DNA of 64,000 nucleotides from Streptomyces sp. NBC_00341 (GTDB lineage: Bacteria > Actinomycetota > Actinomycetes > Streptomycetales > Streptomycetaceae). This document shows, piece by piece, positions 49,537 to 58,258 of the stretch (positions within the stretch are counted from its first letter, which is position 1; the number at the start of each line of letters is the position of its first letter). A program made the translations under genes and the position numbers. The notes under the pieces were generated by a model. That model did not search any database, was not told the origin of the DNA, and worked only from the letters and a program-made list of their open reading frames with translations. The DNA lies in assembly GCF_041435055.1 (NCBI RefSeq), contig NZ_CP108002.1, positions 7,192,001 to 7,256,000 on the forward strand, written 5' to 3'.

Positions 49537-49559
49537 AAAACAGAGTGACGTACTGTTTT
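49537..49559. promoter_or_regulatory. TetR operator candidate and GH3 promoter
   Basis: Perfect arms AAAACAG (49537-49543) and CTGTTTT (49553-49559) separated by 9 bp. The right arm overlaps a possible -10 TACTGT (49551-49556) paired with -35 TTGTGG (49527-49532), 18-bp spacer. The 338-bp gap between TetR and GH3 holds nothing else obvious except short CTGCCACCG-type repeats near 49475-49505. Confidence 0.55.
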
Positions 49560-49792
49560 CGCATTCGGCAGGGTGGCCGAGCTCCGGCAGTACCGGGCCG
49601 CCCTCCTCCGGCGCGCCCCACCTGACGGGGGCCGCGTCGGGCCTCGGAGCGGCGGGCCCCGGTCTTCCCGGCCGGGCGCCCGCCGGTCCGGGCCGGACCC
49701 CGCGCTGCCTGCGGACATCCGAGCGCGACGTGTGCACGTCACGTCGCACGCCATGTCCGCCCATGAACCCCCGCACTCCCCGAGGAATCCCC

Positions 49793-52087
49793 GTGACTGC
49801 TCTCGACGCCACCGACGCCACCGACCCCACTGACCCCACCGACACCGCGACGCCGGAGTTCTCACTCGCGGGGCTCTCACTCGCGGAGCGCGCCGCGCTC
49901 GGCAGCGGAGCCGACTTCTGGACCACCAAGACCGTCGGTCCCGTCCCCGCCCTGACCCTGACCGACGGCCCGCACGGCGTCCGGCTCCAGGCGGAGGACG
50001 CCGACCACCTGGGCATCTCGGCCAGCCGGCCCGCGACGTGCTTCCCGCCCGCCGTCGGCCTCGGCCAGAGCTGGGACACCGAACTGGTCGCGGAGGTCGG
50101 CCGGGCGCTGGGCGTGGAGAGCCGGGCACTGGGTGTGGACGTACTGCTCGGCCCGGGTGTGAACATCAAGCGGGACCCGCGCTGCGGCCGCAATTTCGAG
50201 TACTTCTCGGAGGACCCGCAGCTCACCGGCACCCTCGCCACCGCCTGGGTGCGCGGGTTGCAGAGCACCGGCGTCGGCGCCTCGCTCAAGCACTTCGCGG
50301 CCAACAACACCGAGAACGACCGGATGCGCTCCAGCTCCGACGTCGCAGCCCGCCCGCTGCGCGAGATCTACCTGCGGGCCTTCCAGCAGGTCGTCCAGCA
50401 GGCGCAGCCGTGGACGGTGATGTGCTCGTACAACCGGATCAACGGCACCTACGCCTCCGAGAACCGCTGGCTGCTCACCGACGTGCTGCGCGGCGAGTGG
50501 GGCTTCGACGGGGTGGTCGTCAGCGACTGGGGCGCCGTCCAGGACCGCGTCGCCTCCGTCGCCGCCGGGCTCGACCTGGAGATGCCCGGCGCGGGCGGCA
50601 CCACCGACGCGCAGGTCGTCGCGGCCGTCGAGGCCGGTGAGCTCGACGCCGCCTCGGTCGATCTGGCCGCCACCCGGACGGCCGCGCTGGCCGCCCGCGG
50701 TCTGGCAGGGCGCACTCTGCCGGTCGCCCCGTTCGACCCGGCCGCGCACCACGCGCTGGCCCGCCGGGCCGCCGCGAACTCCGTCGTGCTGCTCAAGAAC
50801 GACCCCGTCGAGGGCGCGCCCGTGCTGCCGCTCACCGCCGGGCGCCCGCTCGCCGTCCTCGGCGCGTTCGCCGCAGCCCCCCGCTACCAGGGCGGCGGCA
50901 GCTCGCACGTGAACCCGACGCAGGTCGACGTCCCGCTGGACGAGATCCGCGCCCTGGCCGGGAACGCCGAGGTCACCCACGCTCCCGGCTTCACCACCGA
51001 CGGCACCGGCGACGCCGCCACGCTGCGCGCCGAGGCCGTCGCGCTGGCCGCCGCCGCGGAGACCGCCGTGGTCTTCCTCGGCCTGGCCGCCCACCAGGAG
51101 TCCGAGGGCTTCGACCGCGAGGACATCGAGCTTCCCCGCGAGCAGCTGGAGCTGCTGGCCGAGGTGGTCCGCGTACAGCCGCGCACCGCGGTCGTCCTCA
51201 GCCACGGCGGCGTCCTGCGGCTGGCCCCCGTGACCGCCGCACCCGCCCTGCTGGACGGCGCACTGCTCGGCCAGGCCGCCGGCGGCGCTCTCGCCGACGT
51301 GCTGTTCGGCCGGGTCAACCCGTCCGGCCGCCTCACCGAGACCGTCCCGGTCCGGCTCCAGGACACCCCCGCCTACCTGGACTTCCCGGGCGAGCACAGC
51401 CACGTCGCGTACGGCGAGGGTCTGTTCGTCGGCTACCGCTGGTACGACGCCCGGGACATCGAGGTCGCCTTCCCGTTCGGCCACGGACTCTCCTACACCG
51501 ACTTCGCCTACGGCGACCTGGAGCTGAGCGCCGACGAGCAGGGCATCAGCGCCTCCGTCACGGTCACCAACACCGGCGACCGGACCGGCCGCGAGGTCGT
51601 CCAGTTCTACGTCTCCAAGCCCGGCTCCGCCGTCGCCCGCCCGCTGCGCGAGCTCAAGGGCCACACCACCGTCACCCTGGACGCCGGGGCGAGCGAGCGC
51701 GTCACCACGCTGCTCCCGCGCACCGGTCTGGCGTACTGGGACACCCGGGCCGAGCGCTGGATCGTCGAGGGCGGTGCGTACGAGGTGCTGGCCGCCGCGT
51801 CCAGCCGCGACCCGCGCGCGAGCGCGAGCGTCGAACTCGTCGGGGACGAGCTGGACCTGCCGCTGACCCTGGACTCCACGCTCGGGGAAGTGATGTCCCT
51901 GCCCGGCGCCGCCGAGACACTCGCCGCCCTGCTGCCCTTCCCCCAGGACACCGGCGACGGCGACGCCCTCGGCATCGACATGGCCCGGATGATGGCCTCC
52001 ATCCCCGTCCGCCGCCTGGTCAGCTTCGCCGGCGGCGCGGTCACCACGGCCGACCTGGAAGAGCAGCTGGCCCGGCTCCAGGCCTGA
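49793..52087 (+). CDS. GH3-family beta-glycosidase
   Basis: 764 aa; GTG 49793 follows GAGGAATCCCC (ATG 49763 is an in-frame alternative). The (beta/alpha)8 domain has LTLTDGPHGVR, GPGVNIKRDPRCGRNFEYFSEDP, GVGASLKHFAANNTE and the nucleophile Asp about 245 in VVVSDWGAVQD. The alpha/beta sandwich domain has VLLKND and FDREDIELP, and a fibronectin-III-like C-terminal domain ends near 700. No signal peptide, so it should act in the cytoplasm on imported oligosaccharides. Beta-glucosidase or beta-xylosidase are both possible. The neighbouring MFS gene is the presumed importer. Confidence 0.88.
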   Translation: MTALDATDATDPTDPTDTATPEFSLAGLSLAERAALGSGADFWTTKTVGPVPALTLTDGPHGVRLQAEDADHLGISASRPATCFPPAVGLGQSWDTELVAEVGRALGVESRALGVDVLLGPGVNIKRDPRCGRNFEYFSEDPQLTGTLATAWVRGLQSTGVGASLKHFAANNTENDRMRSSSDVAARPLREIYLRAFQQVVQQAQPWTVMCSYNRINGTYASENRWLLTDVLRGEWGFDGVVVSDWGAVQDRVASVAAGLDLEMPGAGGTTDAQVVAAVEAGELDAASVDLAATRTAALAARGLAGRTLPVAPFDPAAHHALARRAAANSVVLLKNDPVEGAPVLPLTAGRPLAVLGAFAAAPRYQGGGSSHVNPTQVDVPLDEIRALAGNAEVTHAPGFTTDGTGDAATLRAEAVALAAAAETAVVFLGLAAHQESEGFDREDIELPREQLELLAEVVRVQPRTAVVLSHGGVLRLAPVTAAPALLDGALLGQAAGGALADVLFGRVNPSGRLTETVPVRLQDTPAYLDFPGEHSHVAYGEGLFVGYRWYDARDIEVAFPFGHGLSYTDFAYGDLELSADEQGISASVTVTNTGDRTGREVVQFYVSKPGSAVARPLRELKGHTTVTLDAGASERVTTLLPRTGLAYWDTRAERWIVEGGAYEVLAAASSRDPRASASVELVGDELDLPLTLDSTLGEVMSLPGAAETLAALLPFPQDTGDGDALGIDMARMMASIPVRRLVSFAGGAVTTADLEEQLARLQA

Positions 52088-52318
52088 CCCCGCCCCCATC
52101 GGCTGTCGGGGCGCCTGCGGACAGACGCCCCGACCGCCGACGGGACCCTCGCACCCGAGAACTGTGCACCCCGTAGAGCCGGCCCCCGTCCTCGCCGACC
52201 CGGCGAACCCCTGCCAAGGGCGGCGGCCGGCTCCACCGGGCCACAGACCCCACCACAGCCACGCCGACCTCCCCCACGGCCCCGGCTCCCCGCACCCCAC
52301 CACGACAACGAGGTCGCC

Positions 52319-53575
52319 ATGACTACCACCCCTACCCGGGCCACCGTCCCGGCAGAGCGCAGACTGCCCGGACAGCGAAGACTGCTGACCGGCCTGATGG
52401 CCAACAGCGTCACCCTGTACGCGATCTACGGCGCGGTGCCCGCCGTGCTGCTCGCCAACCTGGTCGCGGACATCGCCCCCGAATCCAAGTCCACCTCGCT
52501 CGGTGTGATCAGCGCCGTCGGAGCGGTCGGCGCGATGCTCGCCAACCCGATCTCCGGCGCCCTCTCCGACCGCACCCGCAGCCGTTACGGCCGCCGCGCC
52601 CCCTGGATGGCCGGCGGCGCGCTGCTCGGCGGCCTCTCCCTGATCGCCGTCGGCGTCGGCAACAACCTCCTCTGGGTCGCCGTCGCCTGGACGCTCGCCC
52701 AGATCTTCCTCAACGGCCTCCAGGCACCGCTCACCGCCGTCATCCCCGACCGGGTCCCCGAGGAACGGCGCGGTCTCTTCTCCTCGGCCGCCGGGCTCGC
52801 CCAGATGCTCGGCGCCGTGGTCGGCACCGCCGTGGCCGCCGCCTTCGCCAACGCGCTGGGCCTCGGCTTCGCGGTCTTCGGCGTCCTGATCATCGCGGGC
52901 ACCGCGGTCTTCGTGCTGCTCAACCGCGAACCGTCCACCGTCGAGGTGCGCCACGAACCGTTCCGCTGGAAGGACTTCCTGCGCGGCTTCTGGATCAGCC
53001 CCCGCGCCCACCCCGACTTTGCCTGGGCCTTCCTCGGCCGCTTCCTGCTGATCCTCGGCTACTACGCGGTCTCCTCGTACCAGCTGTACGTCCTCGACGA
53101 CTACATCGGCCTCACCCGCGACCAGGCCAACGACCTGATGCCGCTGCTCAGCCTCGCCATGCTGCCCGGAATGATCGCGATGATCGTCATCTCCGGCCCC
53201 TGGTCGGACCGGGTCGGCCGGCGCAAGCCCTTCGTGATCGCCGCCAGCCTCGGCATGGCCGTCTCGCTGTTCCTCCCGCTGGTGCTGCACAGCGAGGCCT
53301 CGATGTTCGGGTACGCGATCCTCACCGGCGCCGCGTTCGGGATGTACATGGCCGTCGACACCGCCCTGATGACCCAGGTGCTGCCCCGGCCCGACGACGC
53401 CGCCAAGGACATGGGCGTCCTCAACATCGCCAACGCCCTCCCGCAGGCCCTCGCGCCCGCCGTCGCCGCCGCCGTCATCGCCCTGCTCGGCGGCTACCGC
53501 TCGCTGTTCGCCACCGCCATCGTCCTGGTGGTGCTCGGTGCCGTCAGCATCCTCCCGATCCGCGGCGTCCGCTGA
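52319..53575 (+). CDS. MFS sugar transporter
   Basis: 418 aa from ATG 52319. Twelve hydrophobic segments, with the inter-helix motif GALSDRTRSRYGRRAPWMAGG after helix 2 and its mirror GPWSDRVGRRKPFVIAASLG after helix 8. This resembles the SLC45/GPH-like group of sugar importers. It lies 231 bp downstream of the GH3 gene on the same strand, so a cellobiose- or xylobiose-type glycoside imported here could be hydrolysed by GH3 (inference). No binding residues can be assigned. Confidence 0.83.
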   Translation: MTTTPTRATVPAERRLPGQRRLLTGLMANSVTLYAIYGAVPAVLLANLVADIAPESKSTSLGVISAVGAVGAMLANPISGALSDRTRSRYGRRAPWMAGGALLGGLSLIAVGVGNNLLWVAVAWTLAQIFLNGLQAPLTAVIPDRVPEERRGLFSSAAGLAQMLGAVVGTAVAAAFANALGLGFAVFGVLIIAGTAVFVLLNREPSTVEVRHEPFRWKDFLRGFWISPRAHPDFAWAFLGRFLLILGYYAVSSYQLYVLDDYIGLTRDQANDLMPLLSLAMLPGMIAMIVISGPWSDRVGRRKPFVIAASLGMAVSLFLPLVLHSEASMFGYAILTGAAFGMYMAVDTALMTQVLPRPDDAAKDMGVLNIANALPQALAPAVAAAVIALLGGYRSLFATAIVLVVLGAVSILPIRGVR

Positions 53576-53622
53576 CACCCCGGACCGATCCGCGTTGATC
53601 TCCGCAGACGGCGCTGTGACAA

Positions 53623-53634
53623 CGTGACATTGTA
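53623..53634 (+). promoter_or_regulatory. YGTGMCATWKTA motif, copy 2 (GntR gene)
   Basis: CGTGACATTGTA lies 33 bp before the GntR start; a TGTGACA eight bases upstream makes a partial direct repeat. It could be the autoregulatory site of the FCD regulator. Confidence 0.4.
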
Positions 53635-53667
53635 TTCTGGCTCTCCGCACGGTGCTGGAGGACAGAC

Positions 53668-54339
53668 ATGGCTCGCCTCACGTCGCTCAACGCGATCTCG
53701 GCGCAGGAGCATCTGCGCGACCAGGTGGCGCACGCGCTGCGGGCGGCCCTGATCGCCGGTGAGCTGAGGCCGGGCACGATCTACTCGGCTCCGGCGCTCG
53801 CCGCCGAGTTCGGGGTCTCCGCGACACCCGTCCGCGAGGCGATGCTCGATCTGGCCCGGGAGGGGCTCGTCGAGGCCGTCCGCAACAAGGGCTTCCGGAT
53901 CACCGAACTGACCGACCAGGACCTCGACGACTTCACCGAACTCCGGGCCATGATCGAGGTCCCCACCGTCGGCAGGATCGCGCGGATGGGGCTGACGGTG
54001 GAGCTGGAGGCGCTGCGCCCCGTCGCGAAGGAGATCGTCGAGGCCGCGCGCCGGCACGACATCCTGGGCTACCTGGAGGCGGACCGCCGCTTCCACCTCG
54101 CCCTGCTCGGACTGGCTGGGAACCGCCGGCTGGTGGAGGAGGTCGGCGAACTGCGCAAGCGCTCCCGCCTGTACGGGCTCAACAGGCTGGCCGAGTCGGG
54201 TCAGTTGACCGCCTCCGCGGAGGAGCACGTACAGCTGCTGGATCTGGTCATCGCCGGGGACGCCCCTGGCGCCGAGGCCTGCATGCTCGCCCACATGTCC
54301 CATGTCCGGTCCCTGTGGGCCGACGGCACGCGGGCCTGA
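53668..54339 (+). CDS. GntR/FCD regulator, probable controller of collagen-hydroxyproline genes
   Basis: 223 aa from ATG 53668, with GGAGGACAG upstream. Winged helix: LIAGELRPGTIYSAPALAAEFGVSATPVREAMLDLAREGLV. The FCD domain (DLDDFTELRAMIEVPTVG, EADRRFHLALLGLAGNRRL, SAEEHVQLLDLVIAGD, CMLAHMSHVRSLW) has the Asp/His pattern used for metal and carboxylate ligands. It lies between the hydroxyproline operon and the collagenase gene, and a related motif occurs upstream of all three. Regulators of this type control amino-acid and hydroxyproline use in other bacteria. The target assignment is inference. Confidence 0.87.
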   Translation: MARLTSLNAISAQEHLRDQVAHALRAALIAGELRPGTIYSAPALAAEFGVSATPVREAMLDLAREGLVEAVRNKGFRITELTDQDLDDFTELRAMIEVPTVGRIARMGLTVELEALRPVAKEIVEAARRHDILGYLEADRRFHLALLGLAGNRRLVEEVGELRKRSRLYGLNRLAESGQLTASAEEHVQLLDLVIAGDAPGAEACMLAHMSHVRSLWADGTRA

Positions 54340-54375
54340 CACCGCCGAACCTTCACCGCTCCCTGACGAGCGTCT

Positions 54376-54403
54376 GACCCGGATACGACACCTCATCCGG
54401 GTC
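54376..54403 (+). terminator. Possible weak terminator after GntR gene
   Basis: GACCCGGAT (54376-54384) and ATCCGGGTC (54395-54403) pair over 9 bp, loop 10 nt. Confidence 0.4.
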
Positions 54404-54504
54404 CGTCGTCATGTCCGGGCACGTACGCGGTGATCCGCCGCAAGTCGCGCTCTAAGAGCAGAAGTTGGCGCACACACGAATTCGCGCCCAACCGCTTCCT
54501 AAGG

Positions 54505-54526
54505 ACATGTGACATGTGCCATTGTA
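54505..54526 (+). promoter_or_regulatory. Palindrome and motif copy 3 upstream of collagenase
   Basis: ACATGTGACATGT (54505-54517) is a palindrome with a single central base, overlapped by TGTGCCATTGTA (54515-54526), the third copy of the YGTGMCATWKTA motif. It lies about 130 bp before the collagenase start. The rest of the 319-bp gap 54340-54658 holds the weak terminator and no other gene I can support. Confidence 0.42.
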
Positions 54527-54658
54527 CAGGCGGTCGCGATTGAGGTCGTGTTCATGCCAGACGTTCATCCCTGTCCGGCCTTCCCCCCGACCCGACCGCG
54601 CTCCATCCCCCACGGCCGCGCAACGTCGCGCGGCCACCACTCCGCTGGGAGGCGGCAC

Positions 54659-57058
54659 GTGAAGAACCGAACGGTTCGTCAGAGATTCACCGGACTGTCC
54701 ACCGTGGCCCTGGCGGCCTGCCTGGGCGTCGGCATGCTCGCGGCACCGAGCCGGGCCGCAGAGGTCCGCCCCTCCACCGCGGCGACCGCGAGCGCGAAGG
54801 CCGCCGCACAGAAGGCCGCGGACCCGGCCGCGCCGGAGCCGGGCGGCCCCGCCGCACAGGCCCTGACCGCGCCCGTCCAGGACGCCGGCCACATAGCCGA
54901 CAAGGCGCTCAAGCCCGCGGACAGACCGCCCACGACCGCTTCCAAGGACGCGCTCCGGCGCGACTACGACGCCCCGGACACCTCCGCGCCGAGCCACCCC
55001 GCCCCCTCGATGAAGGCGAAGGCCCGCGCCGCCGCCAAGTCGGCCGGCACCGGCGCGGCCGCCGCCTGCTCCGTCGCGGACTTCACCAGCCGCACCGGCA
55101 GCGCCCTGGTGCAGCAGATCAAGTCATCGACCACCGACTGCGTCAACACCCTGTTCAACGTCAAGGGCAACGACGGCTACCTCGCCTTCCGCGAGGCCCA
55201 GATGGTCAGCGTCGCCGACGCGATGCGCGACGGATCGGCCGCCTACCCCGGGGACAGCAGCACGGGCATGCCGCAGCTCGTCCTCTTCCTGCGGGCCGGC
55301 TACTACGTCCAGTACTACGACCCCGACACCGTCGGCAGCTACGGCGCCCCGCTGCGCACCGCGATCCAGGGCGCGCTGGACGGCTTCTTCGCCTCCGCGC
55401 ACGCCGGCGATGTCACGGACGCCAACGGCGAGACCCTGGCAGAGGCCGTCACCCTCATCGACAGCGCGGAGCAGAACGCCCGCTACCTGTACGTCGTCAA
55501 GCGGCTGCTCGCCGACTACGACTCCTCGTACGACAGCTCCTGGTACATGCTCAACGCGGTGAACAACGTCTACACCGTGACCTTCCGCGGCCACCAGGTG
55601 CCCGAGTTCGTCAGCGCCGTGGAGGCCGACCCGAGCCTCCTCGACTCGCTCGCCGGCTTCGCCCGTGACCATCTGAACCTGCTCGGCACGGACAAGTCGT
55701 ACCTGACCTCCAACGCCGGTCGCGAGCTCGCGCGCTTCCTCCAGGAGGAGTCGCTGCGGCCCAAGGCCCGCCCGCTGGTCACCGACCTGCTCGGCCGCAC
55801 CTCGATGACCGGCACCACCGCGCCGCTCTGGGTGGGGCTGGCAGAGATGACCGACTACTACGACGCCGCCAACTGCTCCACCTACGGCACCTGTGACCTG
55901 TCGGCCCGCCTCAAGAGCGCCGTCCTGCCGGTCAACTACACGTGCAGCGACAGCATTCGCATCCTGGGCCAGCAGATGTCCTCGGACGATCTCGCGACCG
56001 CCTGTACCAGCCTGCGCAACCAGGACGCCTACTTCCACGACGTGGTGCGCGACAAGGGCCCCGTCGCCAACGACCGGAACAGCACCATCGAGGTGGTGGT
56101 CTTCGATTCGAGCGCCGACTACCAGACGTACGCCGGAGCCATCTACGGCATCGACACCGACAACGGCGGCATGTACCTCGAAGGCGACCCGGCCGCGGCC
56201 GGCAACCAGCCGAGGTTCATCGCCTACGAGGCCGAGTGGGTCCGGCCCGAGTTCCAGATCTGGAACCTCAACCACGAGTACACGCACTACCTCGACGGCC
56301 GGTTCGACATGGCCGGTGACTTCGAGGCCGGCATCACGACGCCGACCATCTGGTGGGTCGAGGGCTTCGCGGAGTACGTCTCCTACAGCTACCGCGACGT
56401 CACCTACGACGACGCCATCACCCAGGCCGCGGCCCACACCTACACCCTGCGCACCCTGTTCGACTCGACGTACGAGAACGCCGACCAGACCCGCGTCTAC
56501 AACTGGGGCTATCTGGCCGTCCGCTACATGCTCCAGTCGCACCGCGCCGACGTGGACAAGCTGCTGGGCCTCTACCGTGCCGGCGACTGGGACGGCGCCC
56601 GCACCCTGCTCACCTCCACCATCGGCAGCAGCTACGACGCCGACTGGAACAGCTGGCTGACGTCCTGCGCGGCCGGCAGCTGCGGCACCACCACCAACCC
56701 GCCCACTGATCCTGGCACCGATCCGGGCGCCGAGTGCGCCGCCGCCGACAGCCGTGAACTCGGCCAGAACTGCGCCCGCGGCGGGCAGCAGGCCACCAAG
56801 GGCAACTACTCCTACCTCTACCTCTACGTGCCCGCCGGTACCGCCCGGCTGACGATCACCACGAGCGGTGGCACGGGGGACGCCGACCTCTACTACAACG
56901 CCGCCGGCTGGGCCACCAAGGACGCCTACACCACCCGGGCGACCGGCAGCGGGAACGCCCACACCCTGACCGTCGACCATCCCGCAGAGGGCGCCCACTA
57001 CATCAGCCTGTACGCCGTGCAGGACTTCGGCGGAGTGAAGGTCTCCGCACAGTACTGA
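54659..57058 (+). CDS. Secreted M9-type collagenase
   Basis: 799 aa from GTG 54659 (VKNRTVRQRFTGLSTVALAA), with GGGAGGCGG upstream. Signal peptide to about residue 34 (PSRAAE), then a 100-residue Ala/Pro-rich pro-segment. A collagenase activator-like region (QIKSSTTDCVNTLFNV onward) precedes the gluzincin catalytic domain: zinc His 539 and His 543 with Glu 540 in NHEYTHYLDGRF, and the third ligand Glu 568 in WWVEGFAEYVSY. The last about 110 residues are a PPC domain (YLYLYVPAGTARLTITTSGG, GDADLYYN). It cleaves native collagen or gelatin outside the cell, releasing hydroxyproline-rich peptides that match the operon at 43652-48739. Confidence 0.9.
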   Translation: MKNRTVRQRFTGLSTVALAACLGVGMLAAPSRAAEVRPSTAATASAKAAAQKAADPAAPEPGGPAAQALTAPVQDAGHIADKALKPADRPPTTASKDALRRDYDAPDTSAPSHPAPSMKAKARAAAKSAGTGAAAACSVADFTSRTGSALVQQIKSSTTDCVNTLFNVKGNDGYLAFREAQMVSVADAMRDGSAAYPGDSSTGMPQLVLFLRAGYYVQYYDPDTVGSYGAPLRTAIQGALDGFFASAHAGDVTDANGETLAEAVTLIDSAEQNARYLYVVKRLLADYDSSYDSSWYMLNAVNNVYTVTFRGHQVPEFVSAVEADPSLLDSLAGFARDHLNLLGTDKSYLTSNAGRELARFLQEESLRPKARPLVTDLLGRTSMTGTTAPLWVGLAEMTDYYDAANCSTYGTCDLSARLKSAVLPVNYTCSDSIRILGQQMSSDDLATACTSLRNQDAYFHDVVRDKGPVANDRNSTIEVVVFDSSADYQTYAGAIYGIDTDNGGMYLEGDPAAAGNQPRFIAYEAEWVRPEFQIWNLNHEYTHYLDGRFDMAGDFEAGITTPTIWWVEGFAEYVSYSYRDVTYDDAITQAAAHTYTLRTLFDSTYENADQTRVYNWGYLAVRYMLQSHRADVDKLLGLYRAGDWDGARTLLTSTIGSSYDADWNSWLTSCAAGSCGTTTNPPTDPGTDPGAECAAADSRELGQNCARGGQQATKGNYSYLYLYVPAGTARLTITTSGGTGDADLYYNAAGWATKDAYTTRATGSGNAHTLTVDHPAEGAHYISLYAVQDFGGVKVSAQY

Positions 57059-57091
57059 GCGGTCTCCGGGCAGCACTGAGCCGGACGAAGT

Positions 57092-57127
57092 GATCCGCGC
57101 CGCAGGTGGGGGACTGCGGCGCGGATC
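57092..57127. terminator. Bidirectional terminator, 14-bp perfect stem
   Basis: GATCCGCGCCGCAG (57092-57105), 8-nt loop, CTGCGGCGCGGATC (57114-57127). It separates the convergent collagenase and ribonuclease genes. Confidence 0.78.
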
Positions 57128-57142
57128 CGACCGGGAGATGGT

Positions 57143-57535
57143 TCAGCAGGCGAAGTCGACCAGGTCGAACGTCGCGTAGTGGTCGGAGGTGTAGTAGTCC
57201 TCCTGGGTCTCCTCACCGGTGACGATCCGGCGCGCTCCACGGGTGGGGGAGCCGGGGGTGATCACGGTGTACTCGTGGTAGTAACCGGTGCTCTGGCCGG
57301 GCAGGACGCCTTCACGGTTCTGGAAGACGACGCCGTCCTGGTCGTACGGGAACGGGCCACCCGCGTCGATGAGATCGAGGGTGTCGTGCGCCTGGGAGGG
57401 AAGGGCGGAGTAGCAGATGCTGCCGACCGAGGCGGGGGCCGCGGTGGCGGTCGCCGCGACAGGGCCGCCGACGAAGAGGACGGACAGGAGGGCGGCGACG
57501 CCGCCGAGCGTGGTGATCCGTGGGGGGATTCGCAT
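57143..57535 (-). CDS. Secreted guanyl-specific ribonuclease (RNase Sa family)
   Basis: 130 aa; ATG 57535 (MRIPPRITTLGGVAALL) was chosen, with ATG 57544 an alternative. Signal peptide to about residue 34. The mature part matches RNase Sa closely from memory: VGSICYSALPSQAHDTLDLI, GGPFPYDQDGVVFQNREGVLP, YYHEYTV with the catalytic Glu, RGARRIV with the catalytic Arg and DHYATFDLVDFAC with the catalytic His. The two Cys that form the RNase Sa disulfide are at the ends of the domain. It cleaves RNA after guanine. No barstar-type inhibitor gene is visible beside it. Confidence 0.92.
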   Translation of the reverse strand: MRIPPRITTLGGVAALLSVLFVGGPVAATATAAPASVGSICYSALPSQAHDTLDLIDAGGPFPYDQDGVVFQNREGVLPGQSTGYYHEYTVITPGSPTRGARRIVTGEETQEDYYTSDHYATFDLVDFAC

Positions 57536-57768
57536 ACCCACCATGATGACGCGCGTAGATGCTGTCCCGTCAACGCCAACTGCTGTGAATTTTTCGCAAG
57601 TTAACCTGAACGGCGGAAGATCCACCCCGCGACACCGGTTCTGCCCGGACTCCGTGGTTCCGCACTCATTGCCGTCCGGGAAAGCGTGGCAGCCCGCGGG
57701 TGGGGCATGCATTGCGTGAAGCGCATTCGACGAGAAGGGGGCGATTCACTGTGCGGGCGGGGGAGACG

Positions 57769-58167
57769 ATGGAGCGTCAGGAACTGGGCCGGCTGCATCG
57801 CAGACTGTGCAGCGCCGATCTGGCAGCGGTATCCGAAGTGCGGTGTGCCGTACGGGAATTACTGAGGTACCGCTGGAAGGAGGAGCCCGCGCAGGTGGCC
57901 GAGCTGCTGCTCAGCGAACTGGTGACCAACGCACTGGTCCACACCGACGAGGGCGCGGTCGTCGCCGTCAGCGTCGCGCCGCGGAAACTGCGGGTGGAGG
58001 TCAGGGACTTCGTACCGGGGATGCCCGTGTCGCACGTACCGAACGCCGACGACGGTACGCACGGCAGGGGACTGATCCTGGTGGAGAGCCTCGCGGACGC
58101 CTGGGGAATCAGTCCAAAGGCGCTCGGCAAGGTGGTCTGGTTCGAACTGGACGGCGAACGGCCCTGA
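57769..58167 (+). CDS. Anti-sigma-factor-like ATP-binding protein (HATPase)
   Basis: 132 aa from ATG 57769 (MERQELGRLHRRLCSADL), with GGGGGAGAC directly upstream; GTG 57751 is an alternative. A GHKL/RsbW-type ATP-binding domain: N-box LLLSELVTNALVHTDEGAVVAVSV, G1-like VEVRDFVPGMP and G2 DDGTHGRGLILVESLAD. Streptomycetes carry many such single-domain kinase-like proteins that bind sigma or anti-anti-sigma factors. No partner is encoded next to it, so the target is unknown. Confidence 0.83.
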   Translation: MERQELGRLHRRLCSADLAAVSEVRCAVRELLRYRWKEEPAQVAELLLSELVTNALVHTDEGAVVAVSVAPRKLRVEVRDFVPGMPVSHVPNADDGTHGRGLILVESLADAWGISPKALGKVVWFELDGERP

Positions 58168-58194
58168 CCATCGGTCGGATCGTCAGGGCCGTTC
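58156..58194 (+). terminator. Terminator spanning the HATPase stop codon
   Basis: GAACGGCCCTGAC (58156-58168) and GTCAGGGCCGTTC (58182-58194) pair over 13 bp; the left arm contains the stop. Confidence 0.6.
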
Positions 58195-58258
58195 ATCGCC
58201 GGCTGTAACGGGAGCCGCCGGCCGCAACCGTGCCGACCCGTCGGCAGACCCGAGCGGG

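Noticed and set aside
49877..53650. 1257-codon minus-strand open frame opposite GH3 and MFS genes
   Set aside because: A shadow of GC-skewed codon positions; composition is low-complexity and crosses two real genes.
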